Positions 11,093-21,134 are shown, counted from the stretch's first letter. The stretch is DNA of 64,000 bases from Phascolarctos cinereus (GCF_002099425.1 NW_018343969.1:3372001-3436000); one strand, 5' to 3'. Program-made: numbers and translations. The notes: generated by a model from the letters alone, not told the origin.

Positions 11093-11250
11093 GGGGCAGC
11101 TAGGTGGCACATTGGATAGAGCACTGGCCTGAAATCAGGAGGACCTGAGTTCAAATCTGGCCTCAGATACTTGACACTTCCTAGCTGTGTGATCCTGGGC
11201 AAGTCACTTAACTGCATTGCCTAGCCCCCCCTCCAAAAAAAAGGTATATC
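11093..11250 (+). mobile_element. short tRNA-derived SINE with exact target duplication
   Basis: Begins 'ggggcagctaggtggcacat', has the B-box-like 'gagttcaaatctggcctcag', 'tgtgtgatcctgggcaagtc' and an A-rich tail. The 17-bp perfect duplication and near-consensus sequence show a comparatively recent insertion, as made by L1-type target-primed reverse transcription. Confidence 0.92.
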
Positions 11251-11267
11251 TTATAACCAAAATTGTA

Positions 11268-11689
11268 AACCAGGTGAGATAATCATGACTTTTCTCTAAG
11301 GCATCAAAATGCACTGGGTAAAAATAAATAAATAGATGGACAAATTGATAAATAAATGATTTTGAATACTGAAACTTTTACATTTGTTAAAGCTATATTT
11401 TGACAGTACTTTTCTCAGCATAGAAATTTATTAGCAAGAACAGATAAATAAGCTAGGAAGCTACAAAATAGCACTTTTTCCCTGCTTTCTCCCAACACCA
11501 TATACCTGATCCCACCATGATCCCTCCCAGCAGCAACCTCCAAGTATCCCTTGGTCTCCTTCATAGGGCCATAGGGTCTCTTTCTCAATCCTAGTTGATT
11601 TGAGTACCCTCTAGTGCTACTTGCCCCAGGCTCCAAAACTGCTGGTCATGACTGACTAAAGCACTGCAAATTAATGAGTCCTGTTGATT
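11268..11689. other. unassigned sequence
   Basis: No repeat family is recognised. A 73-codon minus-strand frame (11415-11636) has no known motif. Confidence 0.35.
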
Positions 11690-12214
11690 CTTCCTTTAAA
11701 ATATCTCTCCTATTTCTTGCTTCCTTTCCATTCTTATTGCTACTACTTTAGAGAAGTTTCTTACTCTTTCACACCTAGGCAGTTAAAACTAACAAATGTT
11801 CTCCTCTCCTTCACACTCTTCCACCAATCCATCCTCCACAACACTTGCAGATTCATTTGCATGAAATGTCATTTTGATTATATCACCCTCCTGCCCTAAA
11901 AAAGCTCCAAAAGTCTTACATGACCTTATAAAGCTCAAACTTTACATCCTAGCATTCAATAGCATCCACAATATGATCACAGACTCTCTAGTCTTATCTT
12001 CTAGTGCTATCTTCCTATACAAAGACTCATTTCTGTCTGGATTTATCTAAATCATGGTGCATTCACACATCTGCACTTTTGTGCATACTTTGCCTAAATT
12101 CACTTATAAGATTCCTAGTCTCTCTTCAAATCCCAATTGAAGTCCCATCTTTTTCATGAAATCGTCTTGACACTCCTAGCCAACAACTATTTCTCCACTC
12201 TCTGAAATCATATA
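11690..12214 (+). mobile_element. L2 LINE 3' region, degraded
   Basis: Contains the L2 3' order: 'caccaatccatcctccaca', 'atatcaccctcctgccctaa', 'aagctccaaaagtcttacat', 'gcatccacaatatgatcaca'. It is an old, diverged relic lacking intact coding sequence. Confidence 0.6.
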
Positions 12215-12429
12215 ACGTATGATAGTTGAGGCTTTGGAACCTATTCTTTTCAACATTGACTTGGATGAAAACATAGATGGCATGTTTGTTAAATTTATGG
12301 ATGACATATAGTTGGAAGTGAAAGCTAATATATTGGCCAGCAAAGAGGAAATCCATAGTGATCTCAACAGGATAAAAATTTAACAGGGATAAACATAAAT
12401 TTCTACATTTAAATTAAAAATTCAACTGT

Positions 12430-12468
12430 ACATATATATAACATAGTGATTAAATGACTGTTCTCATA
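12430..12468 (+). repeat. 39-nt exact direct repeat, copy 2
   Basis: Identical to 10085-10123. Its right half fits the CR1 consensus around it, so this is probably the donor copy. Confidence 0.9.
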
Positions 12469-12574
12469 TTAAATAGACCTGGAAGCTATAACAAACTTGA
12501 ATTTGAATATAACTAAACTATAATACCTCAGCCAAAAAAAAAAAAAACCTAATGCAGTCTTTTATATGTTGGGG

Positions 12575-12650
12575 GGGGGTGCGTGTGAAAGAGAGAGAGG
12601 GAGGAAAGGAAGGGAGAGAGAGAGAGAGAAGACAGAGACAGTCAGAAGGC
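12575..12650. repeat. G-run and GA-rich microsatellite
   Basis: A poly-G run followed by (GA)n/(GGAA)n simple sequence lies inside the CR1-like relic. Confidence 0.85.
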
Positions 12651-13029
12651 AGAAAATGTGGGTTGTAGACTTGTGATTTTATTAGTACATACGTCTTAGG
12701 CAAAATTCATGGAATTATAGTTTCTAGAAAGAGAGAGTCACATGTTTGTCCACCTTGGTCAGACTACATTTGAAGTATTGTGACCAATATCACATTTTAG
12801 AATGAACATTGACAATCAAGACTACATCCAAAGGCAGAATGATGTGGGGGAGAGGGTCAGATACGAAATCAAAATAATGTCATACAAGGATCTGTTTGTG
12901 GAACTGGAAATGTTGTGGGGGATGATTTAGAGAGGACACTAGCCATCTTCAGTTATTTGAAGGGTAACCCCATGGCCTAGAAGAAGACTTCAAAATATTG
13001 GGTGGATCACTTAATCTTCAGCAGTGCAT

Positions 13030-13285
13030 GTCACAACCAAAGCACACCTCATCTTGTGTAAGTAACTCTTATCTCTCTTCCAAGGATGCTCTACTGAAAG
13101 TTCTTTTTCTATAGCTTATCGTTCCTAAGAGAAAATACAAAATTGTCTGCCTGTTATGTAAAGACCCTGCCTACCAGACTGGTTCTCACAAACTTTTCCA
13201 CTATTGTCTCAAATTGCTCCCCTTTATGCATTTTCATTTACCACCAAACTCACCTGTTAGTTTTGTCTCCATTGTTGTAGGTACA
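13030..13285 (+). mobile_element. L2 LINE 3' region, part 1
   Basis: Contains 'cttttccactattgtctcaa' and 'accaaactcacctgttag', L2-like 3' sequence that resumes at about 13575 after an unrelated block. Confidence 0.55.
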
Positions 13286-13574
13286 ACTGCAAAGCCAGTA
13301 CCCTCTTAGTTCAGATTCAATACTGGGACAAAATGAGGCCCTTCCAAGATTGTCTAACAAAGGAGGACATTTACTTTGCCCTAACACAGTAAGGATTCAG
13401 TAGCATTTAGCTTAGCTTCTCTGGAGCCCAACAGGCAGCCTGAGAGTCTCCAAATGCTTGTACCTTTTATGCATAGACCGGAAGCTGCATCAGGGAAGCT
13501 GGGAGTGGGGAGGAAGCAGAGTCAGGGACTTCAGGGAGACAGTGCCAATCATACTCACACACGGTATTTTCACG
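13286..13574. other. unidentified insertion in an L2 relic
   Basis: About 290 bp separate two parts of one L2 3' end. The sequence is more GC-rich and contains 'ccttttatgcatagaccgga'. No ORF or family was recognised. A solo LTR fossil is one possibility, but no clear end repeats are seen. Confidence 0.4.
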
Positions 13575-13759
13575 CTTCCGTGACTTTTCCCAGGCTGTCC
13601 CTTCATGCCTGAAATGTGTTCTGTTCTCACCTACATCTCTTAGAACTACAAATTTCCTTTAAAAAATAGCTGGGATGTCACCTCCTACCGCAGTCTTTCC
13701 TTATTACCTAAGCTGTGAATGCTCCCTTCCTCTTCAGAACACTTATTACATAGCTTTGT
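13575..13759 (+). mobile_element. L2 LINE 3' region, part 2
   Basis: Contains 'cccaggctgtcccttcatgc', 'gatgtcacctcctaccgcag' and 'acttattacatagctttgt'. It is broken by a SINE insertion and continues at 14307. Confidence 0.7.
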
Positions 13760-14294
13760 GCAGTAGGACTTCTCGTGTGAGGGGCTAGCTGGGCTCTTTT
13801 CAGGGCTGCTCCTCCATCTTTGGAGTCCACCTTACACTCAATTCGGACCTGTGGTTCCAAGAAGCATGAGCAGTAGCCACACCCTGGTAAACCGTTGAGA
13901 AGGATATGATAAACCAGGTTGAGGGTAACCAACAGGCCTCAAATCAGTTGGTGAGTTAGGGTGATGTCTACATGAGGCACATGAAGACTTCCTCCAGTGG
14001 AATGGGTGTATGAGAATAATATGTTCCAATGGCCACGAGGGCAGCTGAAGCAGGCACTGTGGAGCAATTATAGCTCGGTCAGACATAAAAGACACCAAGG
14101 TCATCCACTGTGTCTTGGCCTATCACCAGTGATCCTGACTTTTGTCTTGCCACTGGACTCTAATGACTGGAAGAGGGAGTGAAGTTGTTGACTTTGTGAA
14201 ACTCTCCTTCACTTAACTCCAACTCACACACAAGTCAAGACATTGTGCCGTGATGTCATTGCCCCTCTTCAAAAACAAAGGATGACCAAGAACC
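13760..14294 (+). mobile_element. RTE-tailed marsupial SINE, full length, with 12-bp target duplication
   Basis: A 535-bp insert is flanked by exact copies of 'acatagctttgt' (13748-13759 and 14295-14306). It contains 'cttttgtcttgccactggac', 'gtcaagacattgtgccgtg' and 'atgtcattgcccctcttcaa' before an 'accaagaacc' tail. This 3' module is shared by a common marsupial retroposon thought to use RTE machinery. Short frames inside are not genes. Confidence 0.8.
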
Positions 14295-14306
14295 ACATAG
14301 CTTTGT

Positions 14307-14468
14307 ATTTATTTACCTCTCCATTTATCCACACCCTCCCTCCCCTCCAAAAGACAGTAAGTTCCTTGAATTTCAGTACTATTTCATTTTTGTCTGTGTA
14401 TCTCCAGCCCATAGAACAGTGCCTTACACAGGGTAAGTGCTTAATAAAAGTTTGTTGAATTGAATTGA
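14307..14468 (+). mobile_element. L2 LINE 3' region, part 3 (tail)
   Basis: Resumes with 'atttatttacctctccattt' and proceeds through 'taagttccttgaatttcagt' to 'taagtgcttaataaaagttt' and GAATT repeats, the classic L2 end. Confidence 0.8.
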
Positions 14469-14479
14469 ATTAAATGTCG

Positions 14480-14725
14480 AGGTCACTAGACATTTCACTG
14501 ATGCCAAAAACAGATAGATAAGCTGCCAGTCTATTATCTTTGTCCTCACTATATGATCAGCCCACTTCTTTTTCCAGGAATATATCTCTTTGATTTTATA
14601 TGTCACTTTTTTGTGTGCAATTCATTGGTAGTAACATGCTGTCATGTATTTATACCAACCATCCATCTGGTAGTTCATGATTTTTAGTCACATTCCGTCA
14701 ACAGAAGGATATCATGCTTTAAATT
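14480..14725 (-). mobile_element. RTE LINE fragment, C-terminal end of the ORF
   Basis: The minus strand near 14606-14520 translates as KIKEIYSWKKKWADHIVR followed by TKIIDW, fitting the RTE C-terminal pattern (IxxIxxRKxRWAGHVxRMxDxRW). The G of the AGH box is D here. The fragment is short and has stops. Confidence 0.65.
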
Positions 14726-15635
14726 TTTTTTTTTACTTTTTTGAAAAGAGTGAGGGTCTTTGAAAGCACAGGGTAATTTATCATATATAATCTAGTCTCT
14801 TTTTTTTCTACTACCTGTGTCTGGGTCCAGTTCACTGTCTATCCACTGTGTTTTCAAATATATATGTACTAATAGATCAGCTCTGTGACGAATCCATCCA
14901 ACTTAATATCACATAACCTAAACTTAATCATAAAACTATCCAACTAAGTATATTCAACAGGCAACCTTAGTATTGAAAATCTGTTCTTCAGGTACCTTGG
15001 TAACAAGAAAAAGGTACACTGGATAGTTGACATAAATGTGGCAGTCTTTGGAAGCGTATGTCCCCTACTATAAATTAACAAATTAGAGTTCTAATTTATA
15101 AATTAAGCTCTTGTCAGTTTTATAAGTGTAAATTGGTTTTCCAGAACTTGATCCTCCTTCAGTGAAAGAATAATATAATGTTTTTGAAGCTACAAAGATT
15201 ATAATAATTATGATAATAATGAGAAAGATAATATTCATGTACTACAAATATTTTTCAAATGCCTAAGTATAGAAGGAACTCTAGGATCCGAAGATATTTA
15301 TTTAAGTCCTAACTTTTACAAGTACTTACTATATAATCTATGGAAAATATTATATTCCCTTAGTCAGCTATTTTCTATAAGACTGATTACAAGTCACGTA
15401 GCAGGTATAGATCTACATTGGTGGGGGAGTTTCTCAGTAGAAACTATCTACATATATGAAATTACAAATCCAAATCCTGCCCAAATGAAGATTTTTACCA
15501 GTTATATTTGATGCAAAGCTTTCTTCTTAATTTTGTTTGTTTTTAAAGCTTTTAAATTTTTTTAATTATTCAGAATTGTCAGATTTATCCATTATGGTTC
15601 CCTTTGTTTCTTGTCTGGTTAATAATTTGTTTGTT
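14726..15635. other. unassigned AT-rich sequence
   Basis: It may include more of the RTE relic at its left edge, but I cannot show it. A (GTTT)n tract lies at about 15628-15648. No gene signature. Confidence 0.35.
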
Positions 15636-15649
15636 TGTTTGTTTGTTTT

Positions 15650-15842
15650 GTCTTATAATCACACCTGCACATATAGAGTTGCCCTCAGAGTCAGGAAAAT
15701 CTGGTTTCAAGTTCTGCCTTTGATGTATAAAGACCATGTGACCTGGGCAAGTTTCCTAAACTCTCAATGACACAAGTAATTCTCAAAGACTACAAGTTCT
15801 AGTGCAACTACCAACCCACATTGGTAAAAGGAGTTTCCTTAG
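15650..15842 (+). repeat. tRNA-type SINE with 'gtttcctt' tail module
   Basis: Reads 'cagagtcaggaaaatctggt', 'gtgacctgggcaagtttcct', then 'cattggtaaaaggagtttcc' and 'ggtgttccctattccagtg'. Related copies are at 31215 and 60928. Confidence 0.65.
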
Positions 15843-17040
15843 CAAGGTGTTCCCTATTCCAGTGAAATTTCAGGTCTAGTGCCTATCTTTAACTCTATTA
15901 TATTCAGTTTACATCTCAGTTGGAACTTCTTTTGAAACATAGTATAAGATTCTAGTCTAAACCTAATTTCTGCCAGACTATTTACTAATTTCCCAACAGT
16001 TCTTGTAAAATGGTGAGTTATTCCTCTGGTAATTAATGTTTTTGATTTATTAAACACTTGGCTACTTGTTTATTGCTTCTGGATTTTGATCTTGCATTCT
16101 AAAGATTTACTTTTCTGTTTTATGTGAAATACCAAATCATTGTGATATTTACTACTTTATTGTAGACTTTTGGATCTGGTAATGTTATGATGAATTCTTT
16201 CCTATTTTTTCATGATTTCCCTTGAGATTTTTAGATTCACAAAATCTTATTATTACTTCATCTAGTCTTATGAGGTATCACATTGATAATTTGGTGGTTG
16301 AGTACTGAACCTATAATTCAACTTAAGTAGGACTATCATATTTATTATTTTTGTACCACCTAAAATGAACACTTAATATCTTTTCACATATGTCTTCCTT
16401 AATTTTTGTAAATATTTTGTAATTGTATTTAAATAAATCTTGGGAAGTCGTTGATAGGCTAACTTCACATATTGTATACATTTTGTAACTATTTTAATGG
16501 AATTTGTTTTAATGGAATTTATTATTTTCTCTTGGTCTCTATGCTGTAGAGAAATGGTGATGTTTCTATAAGGATTTATTTTGCATCCTACTTTATTAAT
16601 GCTATTAATTTTCTCAATTAGTTTCTTCTCTGATTATTAAAGAGTTTCCAAATGCATTATCATGTAATCTACCAATTTAAAGAAAATGTTGTCTTATATT
16701 TGCCCATATTTATACATTTAATTTTGTTCTCTCTTCTTATTATTGCTAGTACTTCTAAAATTATCTCAAACAATAGTAGGGAGATGGGTCATATATATTT
16801 TTCCTCTCTTTGTACTGGTGAAATTTCAAGTATTTCCCAATCACAAATGATTCTGACTCTTTGTGATATAAAATTTTTATCATATTAAAGAAGGGTCCTC
16901 TTCCACGACTGTGTTTTTGTTCATTTGATTTTCATACTGTGTTGCATTTTTGCCAAAGCCATTTTTATGTATCTACTTTAAAAAATTATGCACTTATTAT
17001 TTTATTTACATTATTAAGCTAATTGGTGTTGGTTTTTCCC
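15843..17040 (-). mobile_element. old L1 fragment, antisense (ORF2 3' half and beyond)
   Basis: The plus strand follows the antisense of marsupial L1 in order: 'aatttctgccagactattta', 'ttgatttattaaacacttgg', 'gcatcctactttattaatgc', 'attgctagtacttctaaaat', and 'attaagctaattggtgttgg'. That covers the region from the ORF2 end back to the reverse transcriptase. It is heavily diverged, with no usable frame. Confidence 0.7.
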
Positions 17041-18025
17041 CCCTTAAGTTTAGCAACTTTTATATTATTGGTAAGAATTCAACTTGGACAGAGTAAATTA
17101 TTTGCTCTACATTTTGGAAGGCCATATTTGTTTCATTACAGAAATTTCTTAGACTGTTTTCTGCCCAACTTATGCAAATATTTTTATAGCAGAGGGATTA
17201 ATTTACATCCCCTTTTCAGTTAATGTTTTATCTTTGTAGTTTGTTCTGTTTATACCAATTAAACTATAATCAAGCCATCCACTCTCTACTACTCCATTAC
17301 TTTGCACAATACCAAATTCCTTGAGTTTACTTTCATTATTTTTGTTTTTGGTTTTGGTTTGCTTTACTCTTCCCTTTCCAAGCTCAAATATGTCAGTGGT
17401 ACTACACTCCATCCATTATCTAAATTTTAGCAACATTAATCTATAACTTCCCTTTACAAGAAATTCTGTTTTCATTCCACCTCATTGCTAACTTCTCTTC
17501 CCTTCTAAAATATTATAAAATTTATTTTTGAAGGAGGCAACAGTTTATAGTGAAGAGAATCCAGTAAGTAATTTATTATCTTATGTGCAAGTGGCCTGGT
17601 CCTATTCAATGACTTTACTATCATCATTTGTCTATTTTGATATGATTCTATCCTTTCTTTGGACTAAAGTCTCCTTGTTCAATCATCTCCAAGATATTTG
17701 TTTATACCACCCACTCTTTCCCTGTTCTGGCATCTAAGTTCCTTCTTCCTCATAGTAAGAGTTAACTTTGATTTGAAGACAGTGTTCTGAAAGGTCTACA
17801 TTGTCCTTCTATTTCCTCCCAAAAGCAGAGTTCATCACAAGACTCTTCTCTAATCTCTTTTAAGTTCTGTGGATACTGACATCTGTGACATGTGAGTTCT
17901 GGCTCCACCCTTATAGAGTCAGAACTCTTACATCTCTCCTTCAGAGTTCTCAGGTATCCTGGGTGAGTTGGGAGTTGGAGGAGGTGTCTCTTTTCTCTGC
18001 CATCAACTAAAGCCCCAATATGCTC
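17041..18025. other. unassigned sequence
   Basis: Left of the ORF2-less L1. No family is recognised. Frames of 60-90 codons (for example minus-strand 17762-18034) carry no motif. Confidence 0.35.
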
Positions 18026-18043
18026 TATCCCCATTCATTTTTA
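18026..18043. repeat. target-site duplication, copy at the 3' end of the ORF2-less L1
   Basis: 'tatccccattcattttta' matches 'catccccctccattttta' at 21135-21152 at 15 of 18 positions. The pair brackets the whole 18044-21134 element. Confidence 0.75.
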
Positions 18044-18848
18044 ATATAAATTTATTTTTAGTTTTCAACGTTTACTTCCACAAGATTTTGAGTTCCGAAT
18101 TTTCACCCCATCTTACCCTTCCCCTACCCCAAGATGGCATGCATTCTGAATACTCCTCCCCCTAGTCTGCCCACTCTTTTATCTCTCCCCCCCTTCCCTT
18201 GTCCCCTTCCCCTTTGATTTTCCTGTAGGGCAGGATAGACTTCTGTACACCATTTCCTGTATTTCTTATTTCTCAGTTGCATGTGAAAACATTTTTTTTA
18301 ATAAGTGTTTTTAAAACTTTGGGTTCTAAATTTTCTCCCTTCCTCCCTCCCCACTCACCCTCACTGAAAAGACAAGCAACTCAATATAGGTTATACATGT
18401 GCACTTATGCAAAATACTTCCATAGTAGACACGTTGTGAAAAACTAACTCTATTTCCCTTAATCCTCTCCTGCCCCCCCCCACTTATTCTGTTCTTTCTT
18501 TTGAACTTGCCCCTTCTCAGAAGTATTTGCTTCTGATTATCCTCTTTCCCAATCTGCCCTTCTCTCCCTATTTTCCTGTAGGGTAAGACAGATTTCCATA
18601 CCCAATTGAATGTGCATGTTATTCCCTCCTTAAGCCAAATCCTATGAGAATAAGATTCACTCATTGCCTCTCACCTTTCCTCACTTCCTCTCCACTGTAA
18701 GAGCCTTTTCTTTTCTGTTTTTTTTTTTTGGTGAGATAATTTACCCCCATTCTACCTCTCCCTTTCTTCTTCTCCTAGTATAATCCTCTCTCATCCCTTA
18801 ATTTTATTCTCCAAATATGACCCCTTAATCTTCAACTCACCCTATACC

Positions 18849-18850
<2 letters not shown>
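18044..18850 (-). repeat. 3' region of the ORF2-less L1, with internal duplication
   Basis: On the plus strand two blocks share the order 'gttctaaattttc'-like, C/T-rich tract, 'ttttcctgtagggcaggata' / 'ttttcctgtagggtaagaca', then 'cttctgtacacc' / 'ttccatacccaa' (about 18045-18290 and 18295-18620). So the 3'UTR appears to contain two related units. A 112-codon frame across it is not a gene. Confidence 0.6.

Positions 18851-18851
<1 letters not shown>

Positions 18852-18924
<73 letters not shown>
18852..18924. repeat. (CT)n followed by (AT)n microsatellite
   Basis: About 43 bp of CT and 30 bp of AT between the ORF1 end and the 3' region of the L1 derivative. Confidence 0.95.
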
Positions 18925-18933
<9 letters not shown>

Positions 18934-19059
18934 GAATTTTTTCCCTCCAACTACCCTAATACTGACAAAGGTCCCATGAGTTGTAAATATTATCTTTCCT
19001 TGCAGGAATGTAAACAGTTCAACCTTAATAAGTCCCTTATGATTTCTCTTTCCTGTTTA

Positions 19060-20140
19060 CCTCTTCATGTTCCACTTGAGTCCTGTATTTGAAAGTCTAA
19101 TTTTCTATTCAGCTCTGGTCTTTTCATCAAGAATGCTTGAAAGTCCTCTATTTCACTGAATGACCATATTTTCCCCTGAAGGATTATACTCAGTTTTGCT
19201 GGGTAGGTGATTCTTGGTTGTAATCCTATCTCCTTTGCCCTCTGGAATATTATATTCTATGTGCTGCGATCCTTTAACGTAGAAGCTGATAAATCTTGTG
19301 TTACCCTGATTGTGTTTCCACAATACTTGAATTGTTTCTTACTGGCAGCTTATAATATTTTCTGCTTGACCTGGGAACTCTGGAATTTGGCTACAATATT
19401 CCTAGGAGTTTTCCTTTGGGGATCTCATGTAGGAGGTGATTGGTGGATTCTTTCAATTTCTATTTTGCACTCTGGTTCTAAAATATCAGGGCAGGTTCCC
19501 TTGAGAATTTCTTGAAAGATGGTGTCTAGGCTCTTTTTTTGATCATGGCTTTCAGATAGTCCAATAAATTTTCAATTATCTGGATCTATTTTCCAGGTCA
19601 GTTGTTTTTCCAATGAGATATTTCACATTGTCTTCTATTTTTTTCATTCTTTTGGATTTGTTTTACAGTGTCTTGATTTCTCATAATGTCACTAGCTTCC
19701 AATTGCTCTATTCTAATTTTTAAGGAAGTATTTTCTTCATTAATCTTTTGGACTTCCTTTTCCATTTGGCCAATTTTTCTTTTTAGGGCATTCTTCTCCT
19801 CATTGGCTTTTTGGACCTCTTTTGCCATTTGGGTTAGGCTATTTTTTAAGGTGTTATTTTCTTCAGTATTTTTTGGGTCTCCTTTAGCAAGCTGTTGACT
19901 TGTTTTTCATGATTTTCTTGCATCACTCATTTCTCTTCTCAGTTTTTCCTCTACTTCTCTTACTTGCTTCTCAAAATCCCTTTTGAGCTCTTCCACGCCC
20001 TGTGACCAATTGATATTTTTCTTGGAAGCTTTGGATGTAGGAGCTTTTACTTTGCTGTCTTCTTCTGGTTATATGTTTTAATCTTCTTTATCACTTAAAT
20101 AAGATAATATAGTCTGACTCTTTTTGTGCTGCTTACTCAT
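19060..20140 (-). pseudogene. L1 ORF1 (RNA-binding chaperone protein), broken
   Basis: The start ATG is at 20140, giving MSKQHKKSQTILSYLSDKED and then a stop. Downstream minus-strand frames continue the protein: EELKRDFEKQVREVEEKLRR, a heptad-rich coiled coil (19828-19690, e.g. MAKEVQKANEEKNALKRKIG), then IEQLEASDIMRNQDTVKQIQ, then the C-terminal domain QPRITYPAKLSIILQGKIWS FSEIEDFQAFLM at about 19220-19130. The PRITYPAKLS stretch is the L1 ORF1 hallmark (PRILYPAKLSF in other mammals). In a live element this protein forms trimers, coats L1 RNA and acts as a nucleic-acid chaperone. Several stops and frameshifts split the frame. Confidence 0.85.
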
Positions 20141-21134
20141 GATCCTGGCCAATTACTTGAGTTTTAAGCTGTTTGTCAAGGTAAGAGTCTGCTTCCAACG
20201 TGGAGAATGTACTGTCCCAAGCTTCAGGGGTTTTTACAGCTGTTTTCAGAGATACTTGTAGGGACCTGTAAATTTTCAGTTCTTCCAAGTTGGTATAATA
20301 AGGGGCAAGGTGTTTACTCCTCTCCTGGCCTGTTCTATGGTCTATTAGTGACCACAAGCAGTCCTTTCTGTCCTGGAACTGTGAGGAGGGTTTTATCTGT
20401 ACTGCCACAAGCTCCACCACACCAGTGCTCCTCCTCACCCCAGGACCGCCACCCAGAACTGTGACCCAGATCCAAGTGTGGGCAAAGCAAGAGATTCCTG
20501 CCTCAGCACTGGCAAAGAGATCCCTGCAGTTCCCCTCTGATCAGCCACTGGATTCCCCCTCACTCTGTGTTCCAGAAGCTCAGGAGGCAGCCCCCACCCT
20601 GGTAATTTTCTGGGAATGGAGCTGAGACCATCTTGCTTCTCTCTCAGAACTGCAGAAACAGACTTTTCCCACTGACCTTCTAAGTTGTCTTTGGTGATCC
20701 TGGGTTGAGAATAGAGGAATTGGAGGCTAGTGACTTTATGAGAAATCAAGACACTGTAAAACAAATCCAAAAGAATGAAAAAATAGAAGAGAATGTGAAC
20801 TATCTCACTGGAAAAACAACTGACCTGGAAAATAGATCCAGGAGAGATAATTTAAAAATTGTTCGACTATCTGAAACTGCCACAGCTGCCTGCAATTCAG
20901 TCCTCTGAGGCCTGCTCCAGGTTTGCTGTGGCCTGTGCACCCCCCAAACTGTACTCCTCTCCCCACCCAGCATGATATACCTTTCTGATCAACCATCCAG
21001 GTTGTCTTGGGCTGGAAATTTGCTTCACTCTGTCTTTTTGTGGGTTCTGCTGCTTTAGAATTTGTTTAGGGCCATTTTTTATAGGACTCAAGCAAGTCAC
21101 TGCTTTCACTCCACCATCTTGGCTCAGCCCTCCC
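20141..21134 (-). promoter_or_regulatory. 5'UTR of the L1 derivative, with a YY1-like site
   Basis: GC-richer than the neighbourhood, as L1 5'UTRs with internal Pol II promoters are. The first 25 nt on the minus strand include CCAAGATGG (21122-21114), matching the YY1 core that positions transcription start in other mammalian L1s. A 165-bp inverted ORF1 piece interrupts it at 20710-20876. Activity is not expected now. Confidence 0.5.
20710..20876 (+). repeat. inverted copy of an ORF1 segment inside the L1 5'UTR
   Basis: The plus strand encodes RIEELEASDFMRNQDTVKQI and then QKNEKIEENVNYLTGKTTDL ENRSRRDNLKIVRLSE. This corresponds to the minus-strand ORF1 segment at about 19709-19549 of the same element. 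Flanking 5'UTR sequence seems to continue on both sides ('gggttgaga' | insert | 'ctgaaactgccacagctgcc'). No poly(A) tail or obvious target duplication is seen. Confidence 0.75.

Larger units (their letters stand above)
12215..13020 (+). mobile_element. CR1/L3-type LINE fragment (end of reverse transcriptase and 3' part)
   Basis: Conceptual translation near 12240-12308 reads PILFNIDLDENIDGMFVKF followed by MDDI, matching the CR1-clade RT stretch ending in FADDT. The second A of the box is replaced and a stop follows. Downstream nucleotides (e.g. 'cttggtcagactacatttga' and 'ccatcttcagttatttgaag') follow the known 3' part of CR1 elements. It is interrupted by simple sequence at 12575-12650 and carries many stops, so it is dead. 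Confidence 0.75.
18044..21134 (-). mobile_element. ORF2-less L1 derivative (HAL1-like), full length
   Basis: About 3.09 kb on the minus strand. It runs from a 5' end reading 'gggagggctgagccaagatg' (21134 downward) through a ~1 kb 5'UTR, ORF1 (about 20140-19060), and a ~1 kb C/T-rich 3' region ending at an A-rich stretch near 18044. No endonuclease or reverse transcriptase sequence is present, and the flanking 18-bp duplication shows that the element inserted in this form. HAL1 ('half L1') families with ORF1 only are known in mammals and depend on L1 ORF2 supplied in trans. The copy is old: ORF1 is broken, and microsatellites have grown inside it. Confidence 0.75.

Noticed and set aside
11093-11250. 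tRNA gene, suggested by A- and B-box-like motifs
   Set aside because: The motifs belong to a tRNA-derived SINE with an A-rich tail and target duplications. No cloverleaf with anticodon arm is evident.
18326-18664. 112-codon minus-strand frame
   Set aside because: Lies in the non-coding 3' region of the ORF2-less L1.
19207-19515. 102-codon plus-strand frame
   Set aside because: Antisense shadow of the L1 ORF1 C-terminal domain.
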